From Candidatus Thioglobus vulcanius (GTDB taxonomy: Bacteria > Pseudomonadota > Gammaproteobacteria > PS1 > Pseudothioglobaceae), in assembly GCA_910595855.1 (NCBI GenBank), contig CAJVCJ010000007.1, forward strand, positions 1 through 5,831: DNA of 5,831 nucleotides, read 5' to 3'. This document shows, one piece after another, positions 1 through 5,443 of this stretch (position 1 is the first letter of the stretch; each line of letters begins with the position of its first letter). A program made the translations under genes and the position numbers. A model generated the notes under the pieces. The model worked only from the letters and a program-made list of their open reading frames with translations. It did not search any database and was not told the DNA's origin.

Positions 1-69
1 TAGCTCAGTTGGTAGAGCAATGGACTGTTAATCCATTTGTCGCTGGTTCGAGCCCAGCTCGAGGAGCCA
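1..69 (+). tRNA. tRNA-Asn (anticodon GTT), 5' end cut off by window
   Basis: The D stem (3-6 with 15-18), anticodon stem (20-24 with 32-36), T stem (42-46 with 54-58) and the 3' half of the acceptor stem (59-65) are all present and pair correctly. The anticodon GTT lies at 27-29 in a seven-base loop, which gives asparagine. Discriminator G66 and an encoded CCA (67-69) follow. The window starts at canonical tRNA position 8, so exactly the seven 5' acceptor bases are missing. No second copy of the tRNA 3' end, which would suggest an integrated island boundary, was seen elsewhere in the window. Confidence 0.97.
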
Positions 70-74
70 AATTT

Positions 75-108
75 AAAAAAAATCCCGCTTAATTGCGGGA
101 TTTTTTTT
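75..108 (+). terminator. Rho-independent terminator after tRNA-Asn
   Basis: A six-base GC-rich stem (tcccgc 83-88 with gcggga 95-100) encloses the loop ttaatt. It is flanked by eight A (75-82) and eight T (101-108). The T run makes it a textbook terminator for the tRNA transcript. The mirrored A run means it could also stop transcription arriving on the minus strand. Confidence 0.93.
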
Positions 109-137
109 GGCTAAAATTTAATGAATGAGGTAATTAT

Positions 138-192
138 TTTATTCGAGCTTGTTATTGTTACAAGCTGCAATAATTCATCGAGCTTGAATAAA
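138..192 (+). repeat. Long imperfect hairpin, function unknown
   Basis: Bases 138-151 pair with 179-192 over 14 positions, two of them G-U if read as plus-strand RNA. After a five-base bulge (174-178), 152-157 pairs with 168-173 around a ten-base loop. On the minus strand the two G-U pairs become A-C mismatches, so the structure favours a plus-strand transcript. The octamer cgagcttg occurs in both arms (144-151 and 179-186). A competing inner hairpin (146-152 with 160-166) is also possible. There is no T run, so it is not an obvious terminator. It could be a small structured RNA, a REP-like element or a relic. Confidence 0.4.
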
Positions 193-261
193 TGTGCTTA
201 ATTAATAAAAGTCGGAAACTAATGAAATATTACCCCATTAGAGCGTTGTAATTATCAAGAA

Positions 262-283
262 GGGCGTTAAGATATTAACGCCT
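262..283 (-). terminator. Probable terminator of the leftward 294-1148 gene
   Basis: A nine-pair stem (262-270 with 275-283, one G-T pair) with the loop gata lies 11 bases past the stop codon of the leftward gene. On the minus strand the stem is followed by the T-rich but interrupted TTCTTGATAATT. It is a likely intrinsic terminator of medium strength. Confidence 0.55.
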
Positions 284-293
284 CAAGGCTTAA

Positions 294-1148
294 TTAATTT
301 TCTTTGAGCTGGCGAGATATTTCAACCTCATCTGGTCGACGAAAGTCAGGACTTAGTTCTGGATTGTAATGCTTGAAGATGCGAGAGTATACACCCTCAA
401 ATTTTAAATCTTCTAGTGCTTCATTAAATTCATTTTTCAGCTTTCTATCTCTAAATGCAACATACAGTCTAATTTTAGTTGGAAATATCTCTGCTAAATC
501 AACTTCAACACTGGTGTCACGTGTACCCGCTAACAGGGTACGATAATGGTTAAAGCTTTCTTCAGTGGTGATCATAACCACTTCTGAACCTGCTTCCCAG
601 AAATCAGCATGCTGATTTAGATTGCTATCATATTCTTTATATCTATTAGTATGAGTTCCCTTTTTTGGGTGATAGAGTTTTGCAAATCCGTCTCTAATTG
701 TGGCATATGAGCCAGTGCGTGCACTTACTCTATAAGAGGATAAGTTGCTCACTGAATTGATCTTAGATCCAAGGCTGGATCTACTAACGGCAATATAGGT
801 ATTTTCCAAGATTGGTTTTGAGTAGTATAGTTTATCCCTAGATGATCTGCCAACCCCCGATACAGCATCAATATTTCGAAATTTTTTAATACTTTTCTTT
901 AATTCTCTTGGCGGTATTGATTTCGGTTTAATATTTTTGTGCATTAAAAGTATGGCTTGTCTGACGATACTATATTCAATGCCGTAGTGTTTTTCGTGAC
1001 CTTCTGCTCGAATCATTTGCTTGTTAAACAAAGTAAAAGGTGCCTTACCTGAGCCGAATCCAATAGTGAGAGTTTCACCGTCTTTGTTATCTGCGATTGC
1101 TGATAATGGTAACTGAAGCGCTAAAAGTATTGCAATTTTTTTAATCAT
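294..1148 (-). CDS. Periplasmic solute-binding-protein-like protein (SBP family 3 type), no transporter partner
   Basis: This 284-residue protein has a signal peptide (MIKK followed by a hydrophobic stretch to about residue 17) with a likely cleavage after A19 in SAIA-D, so it should be a soluble periplasmic protein. The mature part follows the extracellular SBP family 3 pattern: KAPFTLFN (35-42), GIEYSIV (56-62), DAVSGVGRSSRDKLYYSKPI (94-113), NLSSYRVSARTGSYAT (135-150) and a C-terminal helix ending EGVYSRIFKHY (251-261). R104 sits where the carboxylate-binding Arg of amino-acid-binding members is found. The usual later Asp-containing ligand motif reads VVMITTEES (190-198), so ligand type is uncertain. 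No permease or ATPase gene is nearby, so a sensing or accessory role fits better than ABC import. It is 107 bases downstream of the FlgO-like gene and may be co-transcribed or have its own promoter. The ATG lacks a clear Shine-Dalgarno sequence. Confidence 0.8.
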   Translation of the reverse strand: MIKKIAILLALQLPLSAIADNKDGETLTIGFGSGKAPFTLFNKQMIRAEGHEKHYGIEYSIVRQAILLMHKNIKPKSIPPRELKKSIKKFRNIDAVSGVGRSSRDKLYYSKPILENTYIAVSRSSLGSKINSVSNLSSYRVSARTGSYATIRDGFAKLYHPKKGTHTNRYKEYDSNLNQHADFWEAGSEVVMITTEESFNHYRTLLAGTRDTSVEVDLAEIFPTKIRLYVAFRDRKLKNEFNEALEDLKFEGVYSRIFKHYNPELSPDFRRPDEVEISRQLKEN

Positions 1149-1206
1149 ACTTGTTAAGTAAATAATTTTAATATAATTGTACTATAAGAAACTTCATAAA
1201 AACACC

Positions 1207-1220
1207 TATTATGGTATACC
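1207..1220 (-). promoter_or_regulatory. Possible operator half-palindrome upstream of the 294-1148 gene
   Basis: On the minus strand this reads GGTATACCATAATA. It matches 13 of 14 bases of 5475-5488, part of the large palindrome upstream of the gene at 5581. It contains the perfect palindrome ggtatacc (1213-1220) and lies about 60-70 bases before the leftward ATG. A match of this quality can arise by chance in a window this size, so only its placement makes it suggestive. Confidence 0.25.
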
Positions 1221-1224
1221 TTAT

Positions 1225-1251
1225 ATTTAAGGATCCTAACGACCCTTAAAT
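1225..1251 (-). repeat. Inverted repeat after the FlgO-like gene
   Basis: Eight-base arms (1225-1232 and 1244-1251) with an 11-base loop begin five bases past the leftward stop codon. No T run follows on the minus strand, so it is at best a weak or attenuating terminator between the lipoprotein genes and the 294-1148 gene. It might instead protect the 3' end of the upstream mRNA. Confidence 0.35.
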
Positions 1252-1255
1252 AGAG

Positions 1256-1810
1256 TTACCAAGCTGAAAGTAATTCTCTTGAATCTGCACCCATAGGTAA
1301 TCTGAAGTCATAAGAAGATAAAATTCGATTCGTCTTAGGATCTACAATTTTTGCCGTTAGGTATATATTATTAGCAGCTACCGCGTAAGTGCCAACAACG
1401 ATACCTTGTGCATTGTGATTTGCAGTGATTTCTTTAATTTTTCTAGAAAGTAAAAACTCACCCGCTTTTTCTTTAATAAAGATATTTTTTCTTAATTTAA
1501 GCTCAACAACATAGTAACCTTTTTGGATAAGTCGTGAGGCAAATTGCTCGGCAATGATACGACCAAAGGCTGATGATTGCTCCATTTGATTAATATCAAC
1601 AAAACTAGCAACAATGATTGGGCTTTTGGCGCTAAGCTCTACGCCAGTGAATGCCGAATTTTGCTTAGCAATACTGGTTAATCGATCAACAGCCTCATGG
1701 CTTGTATTAAGTAGGTTTGGCTCAGATGTGTCAGATTTAATGACAGAGTCTTGACAACCGGCAAGGGTTGTTATTAAAGCGATTGAGAATATAAGTTTTA
1801 AAAATTTCAT
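1256..1810 (-). CDS. FlgO-family outer-membrane lipoprotein
   Basis: This 184-residue protein begins with a lipoprotein signal (MKFLKL, hydrophobic core, lipobox LAGC with lipidated C19). Q20 and D21 follow the Cys; D at the third position rather than the second is compatible with outer-membrane sorting. Residues about 40-170 match the FlgO domain pattern: a strand IIVASFVDI (65-73), SSAFGRIIAEQFASRL (79-94), GYYVVELKLR (98-107), the LSR turn (121-123), QGIVVGTY (135-142) and a final strand pair around IYLTAKIVDP. FlgO was described in Vibrio as an outer-membrane protein needed for flagellar stability. No flagellar gene is seen here, so the symbol is withheld and a different envelope role is likely. 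The start overlaps the upstream stop codon as ATGA, and there is no Shine-Dalgarno sequence of its own, which points to translational coupling. Confidence 0.85.
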   Translation of the reverse strand: MKFLKLIFSIALITTLAGCQDSVIKSDTSEPNLLNTSHEAVDRLTSIAKQNSAFTGVELSAKSPIIVASFVDINQMEQSSAFGRIIAEQFASRLIQKGYYVVELKLRKNIFIKEKAGEFLLSRKIKEITANHNAQGIVVGTYAVAANNIYLTAKIVDPKTNRILSSYDFRLPMGADSRELLSAW

Positions 1811-2463
1811 TTTGATACCACGTTAAGAATTTTGCCATAGTTTTTGTAATAATCTATATTTGACATAGGTGTATTGTAACTATTTGATGTTGTATGCATA
1901 AGCTTGTCATTTTTATAAACGGTTGTTGTCACTAGTATTTCCATCAGTGTGCTTGACTCTACAATTTGTGTATTGATGCTTAATACGGCAGGTTTTTCTG
2001 GCTCACTCAGCATTTTAAATTCTTCTGGATTAAGCTTAGCAGATAACATTTTTCTGACACTTAAATTAATAGGCTTTTGGCTTTTAGCATCCTTTGAATT
2101 ATAAATTTTCACTCTATTTTTATGTAGATTGGTGATTAGCAAATTACGAAAAGCTGTATTAAATGGCGTCTTAGCGTTGGGCGTTATAGGCTCAACATAA
2201 ATGGCTTTACTGCTGACTGCATCAGCAATTTCACCACTGATTTTTTCAGCTAAAACACTCCAATATTCAGTAGACTTAATATTGGACGCTGGAGCAGGGC
2301 TTGGTGTAGAGCTTACACTAAGCTCTGGCAGGGGCGTGCTTTTTGAAAAAGACAGACTCTCTGGAAGAGATAAGCTTTCTGGAAGAGAAATGCAGCCTGA
2401 TAATAGTGTGGTCGAGCCAACAATTAAAATTGCATTTTTTGCTTTTAAAAAGTTTTTAATCAT
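1807..2463 (-). CDS. Lipoprotein with Ser/Pro-rich linker and possible LpoB/CsgG-like domain
   Basis: This 218-residue protein has a type II signal peptide with lipobox LSGC, so C24 should be lipidated. I25 follows the Cys, which fits the outer membrane. Residues 26-62 form a low-complexity Ser/Pro linker that starts with two copies of SLPESL. The folded part (about 66-218) starts with a helix (YWSVLAEKI), then a strand AIYVEPI (87-93), an amphipathic helix FNTAFRNLLITNL (101-113), the strand VKIYN and a late strand pair (SINTQIVE, MEILVTTTVYKN). This lipid anchor, flexible linker and strand-helix-strand core resemble LpoB, CsgG and FlgO proteins, but the similarity is judged by eye and is weak. 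An AGGAAA sits upstream of the ATG at rather long spacing. It overlaps the FlgO-like gene by four bases, which suggests that the two lipoproteins act together. Confidence 0.75.
   Translation of the reverse strand: MIKNFLKAKNAILIVGSTTLLSGCISLPESLSLPESLSFSKSTPLPELSVSSTPSPAPASNIKSTEYWSVLAEKISGEIADAVSSKAIYVEPITPNAKTPFNTAFRNLLITNLHKNRVKIYNSKDAKSQKPINLSVRKMLSAKLNPEEFKMLSEPEKPAVLSINTQIVESSTLMEILVTTTVYKNDKLMHTTSNSYNTPMSNIDYYKNYGKILNVVSK
2353..2388 (-). repeat. Two tandem 18-base units encoding SLPESL twice
   Basis: Two adjacent 18-base units encode residues 26-37 of the lipoprotein, each as SLPESL. The related SFSKST and PLPELS follow. The copies share the core ctggaagaga on the plus strand. The repeat lies just after the lipidated Cys, where it would lengthen the flexible linker. 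Slipped-strand changes could vary linker length in frame. Confidence 0.7.
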
Positions 2464-2488
2464 GATTATTTATAATTTCCTATACTAA

Positions 2489-3184
2489 TTATTTCTGTTT
2501 TAATTTGTTACTCAATTCTTTTAAATAGATTCTTCGCTTGTTTAAGCGGCTTTCTAGGGTGTTAACCAATGTTAGTGTATCCATCAATAGTTTCTCTCTT
2601 GCAAAAGAATTCATTTCCTTATCTTCGCTGTCAGATATTTTCATGAAATTTTCCACCAAATTAGTCGCGTTTTTAATGACGGTATCATCATGCTTTTTTA
2701 AATCCTTAATCCATTTAGATCGCTGCTTAATGGCTAATTTTTTCTCCTTAATAACTTGGTTAAGCTGCGCTGTTTCATCAGTTAGAGATTGAATACTCTC
2801 ATCTTGAGTTTCAACCTGCTCCTGCAACTCACCAATAGAGGCCCCATCCTTTTGTGACGCATCTTCTAGTTCGGAAATTTGCTGTTGTGCACCGCGCAGT
2901 TCTGATTCAACATTAGACAGTGATGCTACTTTTTTATTAGAAATACTAAGATCGTCCTGAGTCTCTTTTAGTTCATTACTAGCATCAGCCAGGTTATCTT
3001 CTGTTTTTATTAAATTTTCGTTAACTTTTACGATCTCAATGGCATTTGATTCACTCTTTTCAAAAATGGGTATTAAGAAGTAAGAGCCAGCAAGAGAGGC
3101 AATGACACCCATAATTGAGCCAATAATTAGCCCCTGTTTAGAGGTCAATGAGGAAAGTTTGATTTTCTTACTTGGCTTTGACAT
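2489..3184 (-). CDS. Single-pass membrane protein with long coiled coil
   Basis: This 231-residue protein has a Lys-rich N-terminus (1-16), one membrane helix (about 18-41, ending SYFLIPIF) and then a long, charged, heptad-like region (about 46-165) rich in Glu, Gln, Ser, Asp and Leu (for example SNVESELRGAQQQISELEDA). A second helical segment to the C-terminus ends in a basic tail. The positive N-terminus predicts N-in topology, which puts the coiled coil in the periplasm. It contains no Cys. It is the first gene of the leftward group, 25 bases before the lipoprotein gene, and diverges from the channel operon. A tether, spacer or scaffold between inner-membrane motor and outer-membrane lipoproteins is a reasonable inference; no family is recognised. 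A candidate TATAAT lies upstream. The ATG has no clear Shine-Dalgarno sequence. Confidence 0.75.
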   Translation of the reverse strand: MSKPSKKIKLSSLTSKQGLIIGSIMGVIASLAGSYFLIPIFEKSESNAIEIVKVNENLIKTEDNLADASNELKETQDDLSISNKKVASLSNVESELRGAQQQISELEDASQKDGASIGELQEQVETQDESIQSLTDETAQLNQVIKEKKLAIKQRSKWIKDLKKHDDTVIKNATNLVENFMKISDSEDKEMNSFAREKLLMDTLTLVNTLESRLNKRRIYLKELSNKLKQK

Positions 3185-3213
3185 TTTGAGTGTTTTAAAA
3201 AAATAATAGGCTA

Positions 3214-3219
3214 ATTATA
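3214..3219 (-). promoter_or_regulatory. Candidate -10 box for the leftward operon
   Basis: A perfect TATAAT reads on the minus strand, about 30 bases before the ATG at 3184, which would give a leader of roughly 20-25 bases. No good -35 hexamer stands at the normal spacing; the region there is TGGGTTC and a G run. This may mean that an activator is needed. Confidence 0.4.
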
Positions 3220-3247
3220 TTATGTATTCCCCCTTGAACCCATTTAA

Positions 3248-3277
3248 TTGTTTAAAATTAAGTCTCTTTTGTTATAT
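3248..3277 (+). promoter_or_regulatory. Candidate promoter for the rightward channel operon
   Basis: TTGTTT (3248-3253) and TTATAT (3272-3277) are separated by 18 bases. Transcription would start around 3284, only about six bases before the ATG at 3290. That fits the absence of a Shine-Dalgarno sequence there and suggests a nearly leaderless mRNA. An AT-only inverted repeat (3244-3249 with 3256-3261) overlaps the -35 box. Confidence 0.35.
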
Positions 3278-3289
3278 TTTTGTAATTAC

Positions 3290-4267
3290 ATGATTGAATT
3301 TAGTTGCTCACTTTGTAATGGGCGTATGCAAGCTGAAGATAGTGCTGTAGGCTATTATACGGTTTGTGCACATTGTGGCCATGAAGTCGTGGTTCAGAAT
3401 CCTATCGTCTTGGGTTCAACTGCACCTGGCATGACTACTGAACAAAAACTCAACGTAGAGATGAATCCAGCTCCAAATGGCACTAAGGATTTGTTGATTC
3501 TTGTTTTTGTCTCTGTGTCTGTTTTTTTTGGTTTTTACGTTCCATTTCTTGAATATACCGACCAAACTTCAGAAATTTATCGTCTTTTAGCAGTAGGCTG
3601 GGTGCCATATGCAGTTATCGCTTTTGGCGTTATTGCATTTACAATGCTGGGCCAAAGATTGGTACTAGTTATGTCTAGTGAGAGAGCATTGAAAGAGACT
3701 TATTTAACTCATACAACCCCTCTAGATACTGATCAAGATATTGATGAAGCCATGCTCATGATTAGGGAAAAGGCTCGACAAATTAATGATAAGAACGTTG
3801 CTCAACGCGTTGTTGGTGCCTTGGCAAGATTTAAGCACACACGCTCAGTGCGCGAAGCAGAAGATCAATTAACCGTTTATTCGGAGTTGGCGTTCAACCA
3901 AATGGATGCCGGTTATACCATTCTACGAGTTATTGTTTGGGCAACGCCGCTATTAGGTTTCGTTGGTACAGTACAGGGTGTAAGTAAATCGGTTGGTGGA
4001 CTAGCGAAGGTATTGGGTGGTGATGTTGCAGACGTTTCAGAAATCACAACAGCACTAGGTAAGGTAACCTCTGAGTTAGCATTCGCATTTGACACAACCT
4101 TGGTGGCACTAGTTGCAGTGATTATTATTATGATCGCAATGACAATTGTTGAAAGAGCTGACGGCTCGTCATTAGATCGCATTGAAGATTACATTAAAAA
4201 TCAAGTTCTACAAAACTTACCGGTTAAAGTTGGCGCCTTAAAAGGTGGTCAGAATGCAGATCTGTAA
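3290..4267 (+). CDS. MotA/TolQ/ExbB-family channel subunit with N-terminal zinc ribbon
   Basis: From the ATG at 3290 this encodes 325 residues. An in-frame TTG at 3248 would add 14 residues, but it precedes the compact zinc ribbon and likely overlaps the promoter. Residues 6-29 carry C6-x2-C9 and C26-x2-C29, a zinc-ribbon pattern, and these are the only four Cys in the protein. Membrane helices are predicted at about 67-86, 101-128, 209-233 and 263-287. The large loop (129-208) and the tail should be cytoplasmic, as in MotA. The family signature is clear: ATPLLGFVGTVQGVSKSVGG (218-237) matches the TolQ/ExbB motif APLLGLLGTVWG, and AFAFDTTLVALVAV (264-277) matches the last pore helix, with T269/T270 near the expected Thr. 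It should form a pentameric ion channel that drives the two one-helix partners encoded nine bases downstream. The zinc-ribbon fusion is unusual. Its substrate and ion are unknown. Confidence 0.85.
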   Translation: MIEFSCSLCNGRMQAEDSAVGYYTVCAHCGHEVVVQNPIVLGSTAPGMTTEQKLNVEMNPAPNGTKDLLILVFVSVSVFFGFYVPFLEYTDQTSEIYRLLAVGWVPYAVIAFGVIAFTMLGQRLVLVMSSERALKETYLTHTTPLDTDQDIDEAMLMIREKARQINDKNVAQRVVGALARFKHTRSVREAEDQLTVYSELAFNQMDAGYTILRVIVWATPLLGFVGTVQGVSKSVGGLAKVLGGDVADVSEITTALGKVTSELAFAFDTTLVALVAVIIIMIAMTIVERADGSSLDRIEDYIKNQVLQNLPVKVGALKGGQNADL

Positions 4268-4276
4268 TTAACACCT

Positions 4277-4858
4277 ATGGCTAAGCGCGGCAGAAATAAA
4301 ACATCCCCTTCATTTTTCCCTTTTGTGAGTGTATTGATCGCCTTGATTGGCGTACTAATTTTCATCGTATTAACCTTGACAGTGACCGCTGTTAAGCCTA
4401 AGCTTGTTGTTGAATCACCCATTGAGTACGATCCAGAAGAAGACGAGTTTTTTAAGCGTCAAAATGTAATTATTGAGTTTGTAGATGGCGGCATGTTTTT
4501 AAGGGCTTCTGCTTATGAGCTTGAGGGTTTTGAAGATGTTAAATTTAACGCCCAAGAAGAGTGGGATCATATTGGTAAAATTTACGCTGATTATTCTTAC
4601 GAAAGGCATACTGCTTGGCAAGGTACGCAGTTATTAGACTTTTTTCACGACATGGCTAAAAATAAGCATAAAACCCACTTTATGACTTTTTTATTGCGTG
4701 AATCAGGTATTACCGAATACTCATTAATGAGTGATTTAATTAATAGAAGAAATTCCATGGTATTTGATGATCGTAAGTTTCCAGGTATTAATGACAATTG
4801 GGAGGCGGTTTGGACATTGGTTTATCTACCGTCAGATATAACAATGCTTACTAGGTAG
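4277..4858 (+). CDS. ExbD/TolR/MotB-like single-pass subunit, Asp replaced by Ser
   Basis: This 193-residue protein has a short basic N-terminus (MAKRGRNK), one membrane helix (about 14-37) and a periplasmic domain of about 155 residues. The helix starts SFFPFVSVLIALIG. Aligned with the ExbD pattern PFIDVML, the proton-relay Asp position is Ser (S18). The periplasmic part is rich in acidic and aromatic residues and contains HFMTFLLRESGITEY (134-148), which aligns with YNITLLIYPDGFNLA in the next gene's product. Both proteins begin MAK, so they look like a diverged paralogous pair. There is no peptidoglycan-binding OmpA domain and no Cys. It sits nine bases after the channel gene with no real Shine-Dalgarno sequence, so it is probably coupled to it. 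Assignment rests on size, topology and position; sequence similarity to ExbD is weak. Confidence 0.7.
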   Translation: MAKRGRNKTSPSFFPFVSVLIALIGVLIFIVLTLTVTAVKPKLVVESPIEYDPEEDEFFKRQNVIIEFVDGGMFLRASAYELEGFEDVKFNAQEEWDHIGKIYADYSYERHTAWQGTQLLDFFHDMAKNKHKTHFMTFLLRESGITEYSLMSDLINRRNSMVFDDRKFPGINDNWEAVWTLVYLPSDITMLTR

Positions 4859-4869
4859 TAGGATTTTAA

Positions 4870-5403
4870 ATGGCTAAAAAAGCAAAATATAAGGGTGACG
4901 ATGGAATGGATGCATTCCTTGATGTGCTATTTAATGTTATTGGTATTTTAGTATTAATTGTCGCATTTGCTGCTTTACAAAGTTTAGAAACTAAGATTGT
5001 TAGAGAAGCCTATCTAGGTGTTAAAAGTTCTGATCCAAAAGAGATGATAAATATTGTATGCTCAAACCGTAAATGTGCTTTAATTACCAAAAAAAATCAA
5101 AAGTCAGGTAATGAAAACTTCAAAGTGATAATTAAAAATAGGTATAAATCTATTAAGCCAACAACAGAGGGAAAGGGCTGGATGTCGTATAAACAGATTG
5201 CGGAAAGCAGCAAGTTAAAAACAGTATTTAGAAAACACCCACCGGAAAAATACAATATAACACTATTAATCTACCCTGACGGCTTTAACTTGGCTTCCGT
5301 TTTAGAGTCTAAAGGCAGAAGGGCTGGTTATAGATTTAGGCATTTATTCTTCAATGATGAAGAGACAATCTCTGTAGGCATGTCTAAAACCTATGTTAAC
5401 TAA
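4870..5403 (+). CDS. ExbD/TolR/MotB-like single-pass subunit with conserved Asp
   Basis: This 177-residue protein has a basic N-terminus, then DGMDAFLDVLFNVIGILVLI leading into a membrane helix (about 19-36). D18 occupies the place of the proton-carrying Asp of ExbD, TolR and MotB, with D14 as a less likely candidate. The periplasmic domain (37-177) ends with ITLLIYPDGFNLASVLESKG and RAGYRFRHLFF, which resemble the C-terminal ExbD-type fold: a strand, a loop with a small-residue turn, then a helix leading to AGY. C64 and C69 are close together in the periplasm and could form a disulfide. A good Shine-Dalgarno sequence (TAGGA 4859-4863) lies six bases before the ATG, the clearest in the window, so the protein may be made in larger amounts than its neighbour. 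It is expected to pair with the Ser-containing partner inside the channel pentamer. Confidence 0.75.
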   Translation: MAKKAKYKGDDGMDAFLDVLFNVIGILVLIVAFAALQSLETKIVREAYLGVKSSDPKEMINIVCSNRKCALITKKNQKSGNENFKVIIKNRYKSIKPTTEGKGWMSYKQIAESSKLKTVFRKHPPEKYNITLLIYPDGFNLASVLESKGRRAGYRFRHLFFNDEETISVGMSKTYVN

Positions 5404-5443
5404 CGAAGTTTAATTGGATGACAGTCATAATTAGCTGAAAATT

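Noticed and set aside
1..293. Genomic island boundary at tRNA-Asn
   Set aside because: tRNA 3' ends are common integration sites, but no integrase gene and no second copy of the tRNA end are seen in the window.
2201..2488. Plus-strand open frame of 95 codons
   Set aside because: It lies antisense to the lipoprotein gene, which has a signal peptide, lipobox and operon context. The plus-strand product is just its linker repeat read backwards.
2538..2792. Plus-strand open frame of 84 codons
   Set aside because: Antisense to the coiled-coil gene, Ser/Leu-rich as expected for a reversed coiled-coil coding sequence, with no Shine-Dalgarno sequence or context.
3248..3289. TTG start adding 14 residues to the channel protein
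   Set aside because: The extension is hydrophobic with no Shine-Dalgarno sequence and would precede a compact zinc ribbon. The ATG at 3290 gives a normal ribbon N-terminus, and the TTG doubles as a -35 candidate.
3913..4182. Minus-strand open frame of 89 codons
   Set aside because: Antisense to the best-conserved part of the channel gene. The low-complexity Thr/Ile/Ala product has no support.
3290..5403. Zorya (ZorAB) anti-phage system
   Set aside because: ZorA carries a long cytoplasmic coiled tail and ZorB an OmpA-like peptidoglycan-binding domain. Neither is present, and no ZorC, ZorD or ZorE gene is visible.
3290..5403. Tol-Pal or TonB-ExbB-ExbD operon
   Set aside because: No TolA, TolB, Pal, TonB or receptor gene is present, the channel protein has four helices with a zinc ribbon, and there are two unlike one-helix proteins with weak ExbD similarity.
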